Notes under the pieces: generated by a model | The model's input: only the letters and a program-made list of their open reading frames with translations | Databases searched by the model: none | Told to the model about the DNA's origin: nothing | Translations under genes and position numbers: made by a program | In this document: positions 1 through 8,640 of the stretch, one piece after another | Layout of the letters: every line of letters starts with the position of its first letter | How positions within the stretch are numbered: position 1 is the stretch's first letter | From: an uncultured beta proteobacterium | Lineage (GTDB): Bacteria > Pseudomonadota > Gammaproteobacteria > Burkholderiales > Burkholderiaceae_C | Assembly (NCBI GenBank): GCA_903897925.1 | Contig: CAIUDG010000024.1 | Span: 35,478 to 99,477, forward strand | DNA length: 64,000 nucleotides | Direction: 5' to 3'

Positions 1-1
1 G

Positions 2-937
2 GCCGACCCGCGCAGCGAATCGGCGTCACAGGCGGCGGCCTGGACCGCCGCCGGCATGCTCAGCCCGGTGGCCGAGCTGGAGCGCGCCGGCCCGGAGCTG
101 TTTGCGCTGGGGCTGCGCTCCTGTCTGCTGTGGCCGGGCATTGTGCAAGGCTTGCAGATGCCGGTGACGCTGGATTTTCAGGGCAGCTTGCTGCTGGCAC
201 ACCGCAGCGACGCGGGTGCCGCGCAGCGTGTGCTCAGCCTGCTGCAGGCGCGCGCGGGTGCTGAGCACCAGCCGCAAAGCCTGACTCTGCAGCAACTGGC
301 GGCACTCGAGCCCAGCGTGCACGGACCGGCGCTGGCCTGGCTTCTGCCGGGCGAGGGCCGCATTCACACCATTGAAGCGATGCAGGCGCTGGCGGCCCAG
401 GCCAGCCTGCAGGGCACGCGCTGGCATTGGAGCCGCGCGGTGCAGGAAGTGCAGCCGGGGATCCTGAAAACGGCGTCCGGTACGCACCGGTTTGACCACG
501 TGTTCGATGTGCGCGGCGTCGGGGCCCGGCCCGAAGTGCCGGTGCGCGGCGTGCGCGGCGAAGTGTTCTGGCTGCATGCGCCGGGCGTGCTGCTGCAGCG
601 CCCGCTGCGCCTGTTGCATCCGCGCTATTCGGTGTACCTGGTGCCGCGCCCGGGCGATCTGGTGGTGGTCGGCGCCAGCGAAATTGAAAGCGAAGACCGC
701 TCGCCGGTGTCGCTGCGCAGTACGCTGGAGCTGCTCAGTGCGGCGCACAGCGCGATCCCGGCCTTGGCCGAGGCGCGCCTGCTGCACAGCGAATCCAATC
801 TGCGCCCGGCGCTTGACGACAACCTGCCGCTGCTGTCCCAGGCGCCTGGCATGACCCGCATCAACGGTTTGTACCGGCACGGCTGGCTGATTGCGCCAGC
901 CCTGGTGGAGCAGGCCCTGCAGGGCTTTGCCGCATGA
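2..937 (+). CDS. thiO: Glycine oxidase ThiO, 5' truncated by window edge
   Basis: This is the C-terminal 311 residues of an FAD-dependent amino-acid oxidase of the ThiO/DadA fold. ThiO oxidises glycine to iminoglycine, which supplies the C2-N3 unit of the thiazole ring of thiamine. The frame is open from base 2 and reads AAAWTAAGMLSPVAELE near the edge, the conserved stretch seen after the FAD-binding N-terminus of ThiO, so the ATG at 56 is internal and the true start lies left of the window. The C-terminus (YRHGWLIAPALVEQAL) matches the usual FAD-contacting end. The stop overlaps the thiS start (ATGA), which supports a thi operon. Family assignment rests on motif and context; the Rossmann GxGxxG is outside the window. 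Confidence 0.88.
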   Translation, partial: ADPRSESASQAAAWTAAGMLSPVAELERAGPELFALGLRSCLLWPGIVQGLQMPVTLDFQGSLLLAHRSDAGAAQRVLSLLQARAGAEHQPQSLTLQQLAALEPSVHGPALAWLLPGEGRIHTIEAMQALAAQASLQGTRWHWSRAVQEVQPGILKTASGTHRFDHVFDVRGVGARPEVPVRGVRGEVFWLHAPGVLLQRPLRLLHPRYSVYLVPRPGDLVVVGASEIESEDRSPVSLRSTLELLSAAHSAIPALAEARLLHSESNLRPALDDNLPLLSQAPGMTRINGLYRHGWLIAPALVEQALQGFAA

Positions 938-1161
938 GCGCCGATAGCCCGTCTGGCCCGGCCATTTGCGTGCAGGTGAACGGCCGCGTTGAGCAGACCT
1001 GTGCCCGCACCTTGCAGGACTGGGTGCAGGCGCTTGACCTGCCAGCGCAGGCCCTGGCCACCGCTGTCAATGGCGAATTTGTGGCGCGCACCGCGCGCGC
1101 CGGTTGTGTGCTCGCCGAGGGCGATCAGATTTTTACTTTTCAGGCAATCCAGGGGGGCTGA
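934..1161 (+). CDS. thiS: Sulfur carrier protein ThiS
   Basis: This 75-residue beta-grasp protein carries the sulfur for thiazole formation as a C-terminal thiocarboxylate. It ends in the required Gly-Gly (FQAIQGG) and has the VNGE and GDQIFTFQ segments of the ubiquitin-like fold. About ten extra residues precede the usual ThiS start, so translation could also begin a little downstream; the ATG at 934 overlaps the thiO stop and fits translational coupling. thiG follows after 4 bases. ThiF, which adenylates ThiS, is not in the window. Confidence 0.92.
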   Translation: MSADSPSGPAICVQVNGRVEQTCARTLQDWVQALDLPAQALATAVNGEFVARTARAGCVLAEGDQIFTFQAIQGG

Positions 1162-1165
1162 AGCC

Positions 1166-1972
1166 ATGCCAAGCGCGCACGAAGACCTTTTACCAAGTCC
1201 ATGGAGCGTGGCGGGACGCACGCTGGGCAGCCGTTTTTTCCTCGGCACCGCGGGCTATCCCTCGCCCCAGGTGCTGCAGCAGGCAATTGCCGCCTCGGGT
1301 GCCGAAGTGGTCACCATGGCCTTGCGGCGCCAGCTGGCGCATGGCGCCGAAGCCAGTGATTTTTATGCCATGGTGCGTTCCAGCGGCGCCCACATCCTGC
1401 CCAATACGGCCGGCTGCCATACCGCGCGCGAAGCCATCACGCTGGCGCACATGGCGCGCGAAGTGTTCGACACGCCGTGGATCAAACTGGAAGTGGTGGG
1501 CGACGCCCACACCCTGCAGCCCGATCCCTTCGAGCTGCTGGAAGCCGCCCGCCAACTGGTGCTGGATGGATTTGAGGTGTTCCCCTACTGCACCGACGAC
1601 CTGGTCAGCTGCCAGCGCCTGCTCGACGCCGGTTGCCGCATCCTGATGCCCTGGGGCGCACCGATCGGTTCCGGCCAGGGCCTGGTGAATCCGGGCGCCT
1701 TGCGCACTTTGCGGGCGCGCCTGCCCGGGGTGCCGCTGATTGTTGACGCCGGCATCGGCAGCCCGGCCGATGCGGTGCAGGCGATGGAACTCGGACTCGA
1801 CGCAGTCTTGCTGAACTCGGCGGTAGCGCAGGCGCTGGATCCGGTGCGCATGGCGCAGGCCTTTCGCCTGGGTATTGCCAGTGGCCGGCTGGCCTATGAG
1901 GCCGGCATCATGGCACGCCAGGACATGGCGGTGGCCTCGACGCCGGTCACCGGCCGTCCTTTCGTGTTGTAA
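1166..1972 (+). CDS. thiG: Thiazole synthase ThiG
   Basis: ThiG is a TIM-barrel enzyme that condenses deoxyxylulose 5-phosphate, ThiS thiocarboxylate and iminoglycine into the thiamine thiazole phosphate. The 268-residue product has the expected length. It shows FFLGTAGYPSPQVL near the start, the Schiff-base lysine in PWIKLEVVGD, the phosphate-binding PLIVDAGIGSPADA segment, and the conserved LLNSAVA. The frame is open further upstream, but the ATG at 1166 sits just behind the thiS stop and gives the family N-terminus, so longer starts are rejected. thiE follows after 12 bases. Confidence 0.95.
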   Translation: MPSAHEDLLPSPWSVAGRTLGSRFFLGTAGYPSPQVLQQAIAASGAEVVTMALRRQLAHGAEASDFYAMVRSSGAHILPNTAGCHTAREAITLAHMAREVFDTPWIKLEVVGDAHTLQPDPFELLEAARQLVLDGFEVFPYCTDDLVSCQRLLDAGCRILMPWGAPIGSGQGLVNPGALRTLRARLPGVPLIVDAGIGSPADAVQAMELGLDAVLLNSAVAQALDPVRMAQAFRLGIASGRLAYEAGIMARQDMAVASTPVTGRPFVL

Positions 1973-1984
1973 GCGCGGCGGCCT

Positions 1985-2674
1985 ATGGAACATTTCACTT
2001 CCGCTTATCCGGGGCCGGTGGCGGTTCCCTTGCAGGACCCGGCGCTTGGCGTGTATGCCGTGGTTGACAGCGCGGCCTGGGTGCGGCGCGTGCTGCAGGC
2101 CGGCCTGCGCACGGTGCAGCTGCGCCTCAAACATGCGGACCCGCAGCTGCTGGCAGCAGAAATCGCCGCCAGTGTGGCCTGTGCCCGGGCCCGGCCCGGG
2201 GCCCAGCTTTTCATCAACGACCATTGGCAACTGGCGCTGGAACTTGGTGCCTACGGCGTGCACTTGGGGCAGGAAGACCTGGACCACGCCGACGTGGCGG
2301 CACTGTACCGCGCTGGTACGCGCCTGGGCCTGAGCACCCACAGCCCGGAGGAAATGGCGCGTGCGCTGCGTTTCAAACCCTCGTACGTCGCCTGCGGACC
2401 GGTGTATCCGACCCAGTCCAAAGCCATGCCCTGGGCGCCCCAGGGATTGACCACCCTGCGCCACTGGAGCGCGCAGCTGGCGCTGCCCCTGGTGGCGATC
2501 GGCGGCATTACGGAGCACACCATGGCGCAGGTCGCCGCGCAGGGCGTGGCGGGGGCGGCGGTGATTTCGGCGATTACGCTGGCAGCCGACCCGGATTCGG
2601 CCTGTCGCCGGCTGGCGCAGCAATTCCGGCTCGGCAGCGGCCAGCGCCCGGGGGCTGCGCCGGTAGAGCCCTGA
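1985..2674 (+). CDS. thiE: Thiamine-phosphate synthase ThiE
   Basis: ThiE joins HMP pyrophosphate to thiazole phosphate to give thiamine phosphate. The 229-residue TIM barrel shows the diagnostic segments in order: VQLRLKH (pyrophosphate binding), INDHWQLALELGAYGVHLGQ (with the substrate/Mg2+ residues), GPVYPTQSK, and AIGGI followed by GAAVISAI. It is the last gene of the thiOSGE run; the next gene is 101 bases on and has its own ribosome-binding site. The N-terminal 20 residues are less conserved. Confidence 0.93.
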   Translation: MEHFTSAYPGPVAVPLQDPALGVYAVVDSAAWVRRVLQAGLRTVQLRLKHADPQLLAAEIAASVACARARPGAQLFINDHWQLALELGAYGVHLGQEDLDHADVAALYRAGTRLGLSTHSPEEMARALRFKPSYVACGPVYPTQSKAMPWAPQGLTTLRHWSAQLALPLVAIGGITEHTMAQVAAQGVAGAAVISAITLAADPDSACRRLAQQFRLGSGQRPGAAPVEP

Positions 2675-2775
2675 GCCGATGCAAGGGCGTGTAAACCGAT
2701 CGCCGGGCGCCGCGTTATATGCTGCAGGGGTCGGACAAACCGGTTCGACCAGAATGTAAACACAAAGGAACTCTT

Positions 2776-3093
2776 ATGAAGACACAAGTACGTGCCCTGA
2801 CATTGGCTGCTGGACTGTTCTGCGCAGTGGCGGCGTTTGCCCAGACCGCCGCTCCGGCGCTCAAGGCCAGCGCCCCCGTGGCGGCTCCGGCGGCTGCCAT
2901 GGCCCCTGCGGCAGCAGCGATGCCTGCGGCTGGCGGCGGTGCCGGCAAGGTCTGGGTCAACACCAAGTCCAAGGTTTACCACTGCGAAGGCAGCAAGAGC
3001 TACGGCACCACCAAGGTCGGTGAATACATGAGCGAAGCCGATGCCAAGGCCAAGGGCAACCACGCCGACCACGGCAAGGCTTGCACCAAGTAA
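2776..3093 (+). CDS. Small secreted protein with conserved Cys-containing C-terminal domain
   Basis: The 105-residue product starts with a clear signal peptide ([22 protein letters not shown], then QTAAP), followed by an Ala/Pro-rich linker and a compact C-terminal domain beginning [14 protein letters not shown] and ending with a second cysteine near the C-terminus (HGKACTK). Small exported proteins with this VWVNTxSxVYHC pattern are known in proteobacteria without an assigned function. The ATG at 2776 follows AAAGGA; an in-frame ATG at 2719 would add 19 residues and hide the signal peptide. The two cysteines could form a disulfide in the periplasm. It is monocistronic, followed by a strong terminator. 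Confidence 0.8.
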   Translation: MKTQVRALTLAAGLFCAVAAFAQTAAPALKASAPVAAPAAAMAPAAAAMPAAGGGAGKVWVNTKSKVYHCEGSKSYGTTKVGEYMSEADAKAKGNHADHGKACTK

Positions 3094-3110
3094 GCCGTTT
3101 CGGCAGACCA

Positions 3111-3140
3111 GCAAAAGGGGTGCTTGCACCCCTTTTTTGT
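3111..3140 (+). terminator. Rho-independent terminator
   Basis: A 10-bp perfect stem, AAAAGGGGTG and CACCCCTTTT with loop CTTG, runs into a T tract. Flanking bases CCAGC and GCTGG can extend it, with CAGAC and GTCTG beyond. It lies about 20 bases after the stop of the 105-residue secreted protein and separates it from the glycine-zipper genes. Confidence 0.9.
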
Positions 3141-3244
3141 CTGCTGGCGCCCCGCTTGGGTGGCCATTTGTTTACAAATATTCATGTGCCCTTCGCCAGC
3201 CCGACATGGCGTCGGTGCATAGTGGCAAACACAGGTAGTAACCG

Positions 3245-3805
3245 ATGGAGCCGATGAGATTGACCATGAACAGAACCCGACTTGCCCTGATTGCCAGTGT
3301 TCCGCTGCTGGGCCTGTGGCCGCTGGCCGGCCAGGCACAGGAGACGGCGCGGGTGGTTTCCACCACGCCGGTGATGCAGCGTGTGGGTGTACCGCAACAG
3401 GTGTGCACCGATCGCCAGGTGGTGACGCCCGGGCAGAAGTCCGGTGCTGGTGCCGTGATGGGCGCGATTGCCGGTGGCGCGGTGGGCAATGCCGTGGGGC
3501 AGGGCAGCGGCCGTGATGTGGCCACCGCCCTGGGCTTGGTTGGCGGCGCGGTGCTGGGCAACAATATCGAAGGCAGCGCGCCGGACACGGTGAAGACTGT
3601 GCGCCAGTGCGAAACGCAAACCGTGTACCAAGACAAGGTGGTGGCGTTTAATGTGGTCTACGAGTACGCTGGCAAGCAATACTCGGTACAGTCGCCGCAG
3701 GATCCGGGGCCGTATCTGCCGGTGCAGATCGTGCCGATTCTTCCGTCCCCGGCAGCGCCGCCAGTGGCGGTGATTCGCGAGCATGCGCCGCGCTACCGGT
3801 ATTGA
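3245..3805 (+). CDS. Glycine-zipper 2TM domain lipoprotein-like outer membrane protein
   Basis: The 186-residue exported protein has a signal peptide (from MNRTRLALIA to GQA/QE) and a central glycine zipper (GAGAVMGAIAGGAVGNAVGQ, then GLVGGAVLGNNIEG) of the Rickettsia 17-kDa surface antigen type, which forms a membrane hairpin. There is no lipobox cysteine at the cleavage site. The C-terminal part, with VYQDKVVAFNVVYEYAGKQYSVQ, is a small beta-rich region. The start is uncertain: ATGs at 3245, 3254 and 3266 are all in frame; the last gives the cleanest signal peptide. The next gene is a paralogue. The role of the family in cell-envelope integrity is only broadly known. Confidence 0.8.
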   Translation: MEPMRLTMNRTRLALIASVPLLGLWPLAGQAQETARVVSTTPVMQRVGVPQQVCTDRQVVTPGQKSGAGAVMGAIAGGAVGNAVGQGSGRDVATALGLVGGAVLGNNIEGSAPDTVKTVRQCETQTVYQDKVVAFNVVYEYAGKQYSVQSPQDPGPYLPVQIVPILPSPAAPPVAVIREHAPRYRY

Positions 3806-3852
3806 GCGTGCCGCGCGGGTTTCGGTTGGTAACGAACAGGATGAGGTGATAT

Positions 3853-4527
3853 ATGCGTACTTTGAATAAGTTGATGACGGCGTTGCTGTTGGGTGGTGTC
3901 GGTGTTGTGGCGCTGGCGCAGGACGTTGGCCGGGTGATTTCGGCCACCCCCATCGTGCAGCAAGTGGCTACGCCACGCCAGGTTTGCAGTGACGAGCAAG
4001 TGGCGGTGCCGCAGCAGAAATCCGGCGCCGGAGCGCTGATGGGCGCGATTGCCGGGGGTGCCATGGGCAATGCCATAGGCCGTGGCGCCGGCAATGCCGC
4101 CGCCACCATGCTCGGCGTGATGGGCGGTGCCATTGTGGGCGACCACATTGAGGGCGACGCGCCGGCGCAGGTGCAATCGGTGCGCCATTGTGTCGACCAG
4201 AATTTTTATGAGAACCGCACCGTAGGCTACAACGTCGAATACGAATTCGGTGGCAAGCGTTACAACGTGCAGATGCCCAACAACCCGGGCCCGACCATCG
4301 CCTTGCAGGTGGCACCGGCGGGCGCATCGGCACCGGCTTACACCCAGCCAGCGCCGGTCTATACCCAGCCGCAGGTGGTGTACAGCCAGCCGCCGGTGTA
4401 CGTGCAACAGCCGCCCGTGGTGGTCACGGCGCCGGCACCGGTGTATTACGCGCAGCCTTATTACTACCCGCCCGTGAGTCTGAATTTCGGATTTGGCTAC
4501 TGGGGCGGTGGCCGGCACTGGCGCTGA
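3853..4527 (+). CDS. Glycine-zipper 2TM domain protein, paralogue of the preceding gene
   Basis: The 224-residue exported protein repeats the architecture of the gene just upstream: signal peptide ending VALAQ, the VISATPIVQQVATPRQVC segment, a glycine zipper (SGAGALMGAIAGGAMGNAIG) and the VGYNVEYEFGGKRYNVQ region. It then carries a Pro/Tyr/Gln-rich tail with repeated YTQP, YSQP and PPVY units, and ends with an aromatic GFGYWGGGRHW. The matching order of conserved blocks indicates tandem duplication with tail extension. The tail could contact peptidoglycan or other envelope components; that is a guess. Confidence 0.82.
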   Translation: MRTLNKLMTALLLGGVGVVALAQDVGRVISATPIVQQVATPRQVCSDEQVAVPQQKSGAGALMGAIAGGAMGNAIGRGAGNAAATMLGVMGGAIVGDHIEGDAPAQVQSVRHCVDQNFYENRTVGYNVEYEFGGKRYNVQMPNNPGPTIALQVAPAGASAPAYTQPAPVYTQPQVVYSQPPVYVQQPPVVVTAPAPVYYAQPYYYPPVSLNFGFGYWGGGRHWR

Positions 4528-4544
4528 AAGGGGCCGCCTTGGCT

Positions 4545-4658
4545 ATGAAGTTGCACCGCGCCAAAGACACCCTGCGCTACTGGACCCTGGTGGCCTCCGG
4601 CTACGTTTTGCTGAACCTGGGAGAAGATGCCTCGGTGGTGGCTTTCATGTTCTGCTGA
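4545..4658 (+). CDS. Possible 37-residue small protein
   Basis: A short open frame in the gap before metY begins with ATG after an AAAGGGG stretch and encodes a partly hydrophobic peptide (YWTLVASGYVLLNL in the middle, ending FMFC). It could be a small membrane peptide or chance; codon use is like the neighbours and no homologue is recognised. Spacing from the purine stretch to the ATG is about 12 bases, longer than ideal. Ribosome profiling or conservation of the frame in relatives would decide. Confidence 0.25.
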   Translation: MKLHRAKDTLRYWTLVASGYVLLNLGEDASVVAFMFC

Positions 4659-4694
4659 TGCGGGACAATAGCAGTCTTTTCAAGGAGACTGCAC

Positions 4695-5972
4695 ATGAAG
4701 ATGGAAACCCTCGCCGTGCATGGCGGCTATACCCCGGACCCGACTACCAAGGCCGTAGCCGTGCCGATTTACCAAACCGTGGCTTACGCGTTTGATAACA
4801 CCCAACATGGCGCCGACCTGTTTGACCTGAAGGTTGCGGGCAATATTTACAGCCGCATCATGAACCCGACCAACGGCGTGCTGGAAGCCCGGGTTGCGGC
4901 CATGGAAGGCGGCATTGCCGGTCTGGCGGTGGCTTCGGGCATGGCCGCGATCAGCTATGCCATCCAGACCATTGCCGAAAGCGGTGACAACATTGTTTCT
5001 GCCGCTACCTTGTACGGTGGCACTTACAACCTGTTTGCCCACACCTTCCCGCAAATGGGCATTGAGGTGCGCTTTGCCGACGCGCGCGATCCGGCCTCGT
5101 TTGCCCAGCATATTGATGCCCGCACCAAAGCCATCTATTGCGAATCGGTCGGCAACCCGCTGGGCAATGTCACCGACCTGGCCGCGCTGGCCGCCGTGGC
5201 CCATGCCCACGGGCTGCCGCTGATTGTCGACAACACCGTGCCCAGCCCTTACCTGTGCCGGCCGATCGAACACGGTGCCGACATCGTGGTGCATTCGCTG
5301 ACCAAATACCTGGGTGGCCATGGCACCACCATTGGCGGTCTGATTGTGGACAGTGGCAAGTTTCCCTGGGCCCAGTACCCGGAGCGTTTCAAGCGCCTGA
5401 ACACGCCCGACGTGAGCTACCACGGCGTGGTCTATACCGAAGCCCTGGGTGCTGCCGCGTACATCGGTCGGGCCCGGGTGGTGCCGTTGCGCAATATGGG
5501 CGCGGCACTGAGCCCGATGAATGCGTTCCAGATTTTGCAAGGCGTCGAAACCCTGGCATTGCGCATGGACCGCATTTGCGAGAACGCGGCCAAAGTGGCG
5601 CAGTACCTGCAGTCGCACGCCAAGGTCGCCTGGATCAACTATGCCGGCCTGCCCGACCACGCGGACCACGCGCTGGTGCAAAAGTACATGGGCGGACGCG
5701 CCTCCGGGCTGGTCAGCTTTGGTATTAGGGGCGCTGACAGTTTGCAGTCGGGTGCGCGCTTCCAGGACGCGCTGCAGTTGTTCACCCGGCTGGTGAACAT
5801 TGGCGACGCCAAATCGCTGGCCTGCCATCCGGCGACCACCACGCACCGACAGCTCAATCCGGAAGAACTGGCCAAGGCTGGCGTCAAGCCCGACATGGTG
5901 CGCCTGTCGATCGGCATTGAGCACATCGACGACCTGATCGCCGATCTGGACCAGGCGCTGGCCGCCGCTTAA
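4695..5972 (+). CDS. metY: O-acetylhomoserine aminocarboxypropyltransferase (homocysteine synthase)
   Basis: This 425-residue PLP enzyme of the Cys/Met metabolism family makes homocysteine from O-acetylhomoserine and sulfide by direct sulfhydrylation. It shows [25 protein letters not shown] at the start, [10 protein letters not shown], the [22 protein letters not shown] segment, and the PLP lysine in [12 protein letters not shown]. The length and the VSFGIRG and [11 protein letters not shown] segments fit MetY rather than MetB or MetZ. A good AAGGAG precedes the ATG. It stands alone and converges with the parA-like gene. Confidence 0.93.
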   Translation: MKMETLAVHGGYTPDPTTKAVAVPIYQTVAYAFDNTQHGADLFDLKVAGNIYSRIMNPTNGVLEARVAAMEGGIAGLAVASGMAAISYAIQTIAESGDNIVSAATLYGGTYNLFAHTFPQMGIEVRFADARDPASFAQHIDARTKAIYCESVGNPLGNVTDLAALAAVAHAHGLPLIVDNTVPSPYLCRPIEHGADIVVHSLTKYLGGHGTTIGGLIVDSGKFPWAQYPERFKRLNTPDVSYHGVVYTEALGAAAYIGRARVVPLRNMGAALSPMNAFQILQGVETLALRMDRICENAAKVAQYLQSHAKVAWINYAGLPDHADHALVQKYMGGRASGLVSFGIRGADSLQSGARFQDALQLFTRLVNIGDAKSLACHPATTTHRQLNPEELAKAGVKPDMVRLSIGIEHIDDLIADLDQALAAA

Positions 5973-6012
5973 GGCACAGCGGCGCGCGGGGCGCTGAGGA
6001 CGCCGAGAGCGT

Positions 6013-6780
6013 TCAGGGCGCCAGGTTGGCGTGCAGTTCGACCAGGGCCTGGGTCAGCTTGTGGCCCGGGTCCATGTAGATCATGGGCAGGCACTGCTGG
6101 TGGGACTCGCGAATCCGGACCGACGACGGCAGGTAGGGCGAGAGCACCGGCAGGCCTTCGGCGATCAGTTCGTTGACGATGCGCTGCGGCAGATGGGCGC
6201 GTGGCTGAAACTGGTTCACCACAATGCCCTTGATTTCCAGATCGGGGTTGTGGTCGGCCTTGATCTCTTGCACGTTTTCCAGCAGTGTGTACAAAGCCTT
6301 GCGCGAAAAGTCGTCGCAATCGAAGGGAATCAGGCAGCCGCCAGCCCCTATCAGTGCGGCGCGGGTAAAGAAATTCAGCGCCGGTGGCGTATCAATATAG
6401 ATGCGGTCATAGACGCCGGACAGCTGCTGCAGCGCTTCGCGCAATTTGTAAATTTTTTGCCGCGACTCCAGTTTGCCCTGCAATTCGCCCAGCTCCGGGC
6501 TGGCAGGCATCAGGTCCAAGTTGGCATGCGGTGTCGCCACGACGAATTCGGTGGCGTCCATGGGCCGCAGGCTGAAACTCAGGCAATAGGCAAAAAATCC
6601 CCCCACATTGGCCTGCGCAGGGCGCGCCGTATCACCCAGCAAATAACTGCTGGAGTTGCCCTGCGGGTCGAGGTCGATCACCAGGGTGCGCAGCCCCTGG
6701 CTGGCGCTGATGGCGGCCAGGTTGCAGGTGATGGTGGACTTCCCGACGCCACCTTTTTGATTGAAGACGACCAGAGGCAT
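6013..6780 (-). CDS. ParA/MinD-family ATPase (orphan)
   Basis: The 255-residue P-loop ATPase has the deviant Walker A motif FNQKGGVGKST, the VIDLDPQGNSS switch-like segment and Walker B-like YDRIYIDTPPAL. ParA-like ATPases position DNA, chemoreceptors or pili on the nucleoid or membrane. No parB or parS-like repeat lies next to it, so this is not an obvious chromosome partition pair. It is the second gene of a probable two-gene unit behind a FimT/GspH-like pseudopilin, 78 bases upstream, which hints at a role in localising a cell-surface machine. That is inference. Confidence 0.88.
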   Translation of the reverse strand: MPLVVFNQKGGVGKSTITCNLAAISASQGLRTLVIDLDPQGNSSSYLLGDTARPAQANVGGFFAYCLSFSLRPMDATEFVVATPHANLDLMPASPELGELQGKLESRQKIYKLREALQQLSGVYDRIYIDTPPALNFFTRAALIGAGGCLIPFDCDDFSRKALYTLLENVQEIKADHNPDLEIKGIVVNQFQPRAHLPQRIVNELIAEGLPVLSPYLPSSVRIRESHQQCLPMIYMDPGHKLTQALVELHANLAP

Positions 6781-6858
6781 GGCGTTGATTCCTGAAAATA
6801 GTGGGGATGGCCGATTATCCGCGCTGGGCGCGCTGCTGGCGCAGTGTGCCGCTGCGAC

Positions 6859-7416
6859 TTACCTGGCGTCTGCCCAGCGCAGACGCAAACTGGAGGCTTC
6901 GTACTCGCTGTGGTGCGGACAGGCCAGCCGGGCAGCGGCGTCGGCCCCGGGGTCGCACAGCAGCACGCTGCCCGCGGCAGACAGCGTGATGCGCAGCCTG
7001 GGCCGGATCTGCTGGTCGCTGGTGTAGGCCTCCAGCTCGACGCTGCTGATGGACGGCGAGCCGTCGGCATTGCTGACCGACCAGCCCAGCCCATTGAAGG
7101 TGGCCAGGTGGGCGCCGAGTGGGTTGACAGCAATACCAATGTGCTCGCTGCGGATCGCGGCGCTGGTGGCTGGCACCGGCTGCCCGTCGGTTTCGCTGTA
7201 GATGGCGATGCTGCCATTGGCGTTCAGGCGAAATTGCACGCGCTGGTTTTTGCTGATGGCGGTGCCGCGCGCCAGCGCCAGGCCCTGCGCCACGGTCTGG
7301 CCCAGGTGCGCCACCTCCAGGTTGGCGAGGCCGGTTTGCAGCCAGGGCAGCGCAAAGCCGAGCGCCGTACTCAGCAGCACCAAGGTCCCGCAGAGGGCGG
7401 CGCGGGGCAGACGCAT
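6859..7416 (-). CDS. GspH/FimT-like pseudopilin-related protein
   Basis: The 185-residue protein has one N-terminal hydrophobic helix and the FimT/GspH signature of the region after it (AQGLALARGTAISKNQRVQFRL), and it ends with LSAAGSVLLCDPG like FimT proteins (xxPxGxxxLCxP). The usual prepilin peptidase site (G followed by FTLIE) is absent: the start reads MRLPRAALCGTLVLLSTALGF. It may therefore be a non-processed relative. Two cysteines, in LLCDPG and ARLACPH, match the conserved pair of type IV minor pilins. The neighbouring ParA-like gene downstream is probably co-transcribed. Confidence 0.6.
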   Translation of the reverse strand: MRLPRAALCGTLVLLSTALGFALPWLQTGLANLEVAHLGQTVAQGLALARGTAISKNQRVQFRLNANGSIAIYSETDGQPVPATSAAIRSEHIGIAVNPLGAHLATFNGLGWSVSNADGSPSISSVELEAYTSDQQIRPRLRITLSAAGSVLLCDPGADAAARLACPHHSEYEASSLRLRWADAR

Positions 7417-7619
7417 GGGCGATTTCTCCGGTCAGTAAGGCGTCTTTATGAACCGGTTTGTAGCGCTCCGCTGCGTGCTTTGCGCAGTTGAAAACAGTTG
7501 TTGGTGGCGGGGTGCGGAGTACTTCCTGATCAGCATTTGATCAAGACGATTTGATGTGTCCGCGGAATTATGGCTTCACTGCAGCACGGCAGTTGCAGCT
7601 ATGTAAAGGAGTCATTGCA

Positions 7620-8018
7620 ATGCCCCATCCATCGTCTATTCATTGGTCTTTTTTCTCCGCCACGGTGCTGCTGCTTGGTACTGTGTCGGGCAGCGCCGGG
7701 CTGGCGCAGACACCGCAATTCAGCGAAGCCTTGAAGTCAGCAACCGAGCAGCAGGACGCACCGCGCGGCAAAAGCAAGGTCTATTCCGATGCCGCTGGTG
7801 CGCACACCAGCGCCAATGCCACCGTGCTCAATACCCGGCCGGCGACCGATGCGTCTGGAAATTTCATTATTTACAAATCGAGTGACCAGGCGGTGCGCGA
7901 ATCTGCACAAACACGGGGTGAGCGCGCCACGGCCACGGCGCCGGGTGGACTGGAGGCACTGAAAGCCCGCCGCCCCGCCGAGGATAGCGGCGCATCGGAT
8001 GGCAGCAATGGCAAGTAG
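7620..8018 (+). CDS. Exported protein of unknown function
   Basis: The 132-residue product has an N-terminal hydrophobic segment (FFSATVLLLGTVSGSAGLAQ) that looks like a signal peptide with cleavage near LAQ/TP, then a low-complexity polar mature part without cysteines. I do not recognise a domain. The ATG at 7620 follows AAAGGAG at a good distance, so the longer frame from 7551 is rejected. It is divergent from the FimT-like gene over a 203-base gap and is followed 24 bases on by another unknown gene. Confidence 0.6.
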   Translation: MPHPSSIHWSFFSATVLLLGTVSGSAGLAQTPQFSEALKSATEQQDAPRGKSKVYSDAAGAHTSANATVLNTRPATDASGNFIIYKSSDQAVRESAQTRGERATATAPGGLEALKARRPAEDSGASDGSNGK

Positions 8019-8042
8019 CCGCCGCCCGAAGGGAGACTTTTG

Positions 8043-8522
8043 ATGCTGCAGTATTCGACCGACATTGTCTGGCCCCAGCGCGCCAGCCGCGCCTGTGCGG
8101 GCAGCCTGCCAGCACAGGCGCCTTGTGCATTGGTGGCGTCGCTATCGCGCTGGCATATGCGCTGGTTTCTGGCGCTGTGCGAACGCCAGAAATATTGTGT
8201 GGAAAGCTATCGGGATACGCCGATTGGTAGCCTGGAATCGGATGGCTGGAAGCAGCTGACCTTGACGCAGGTGGTGCTGCGCCCGCAGGTCCGGTTTGCG
8301 GGTACACGGCAGCCGGATACAACGTCCATTTTGGATATTCATGCGGCTGCGCTGGCGCAATGTGTGCTATTTGGCGGCGTAGAGATTGTGCTGTGCCCTT
8401 CGGAACCGCAACTAGGCTGGCTGCCCGGGGTATTCGCCGCGCTGGCGCCGGCGGCGGGGTGGCGGCGCGATGTGCTTCGGCCAGTGTGCAAGTGCCCGGT
8501 ACAGCAGATGGCCACTTTATAA
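8043..8522 (+). CDS. Hypothetical protein, 159 residues
   Basis: A Trp- and Cys-rich soluble protein without a recognised domain. Visible features are RWHMRWFLALCERQKYCVESYRD in two short blocks, an alternating hydrophobic middle (QLTLTQVVLRPQV), and a C-terminal CKC pair. The start follows GGGAG; a TTG codon directly ahead of the ATG is in frame too. It lies 24 bases after the preceding exported-protein gene and both may be co-transcribed. Base composition is like the surroundings. Confidence 0.55.
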   Translation: MLQYSTDIVWPQRASRACAGSLPAQAPCALVASLSRWHMRWFLALCERQKYCVESYRDTPIGSLESDGWKQLTLTQVVLRPQVRFAGTRQPDTTSILDIHAAALAQCVLFGGVEIVLCPSEPQLGWLPGVFAALAPAAGWRRDVLRPVCKCPVQQMATL

Positions 8523-8593
8523 GTGCGTAAATTGGTGATATACGAGGACAAAGTAGACCTATGCCAATAGGCTAGCTTCGTTACCCTTCTAGT

Positions 8594-8615
8594 CGTTATT
8601 GCATGGGCAATAACG
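8594..8615. repeat. Perfect inverted repeat ahead of the 191-residue gene
   Basis: CGTTATTGC and GCAATAACG are separated by ATGG, giving a 9-bp stem with a 4-base loop, 25 bases before the ATG at 8641. No T tract follows on the plus strand, so a repressor operator or an mRNA hairpin affecting translation is more likely than a terminator. The surrounding 120 bases are lower in GC than the genes, as expected for a promoter region. Confidence 0.6.
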
Positions 8616-8640
8616 CAACGCCCATTTATAAGGATTAGAC

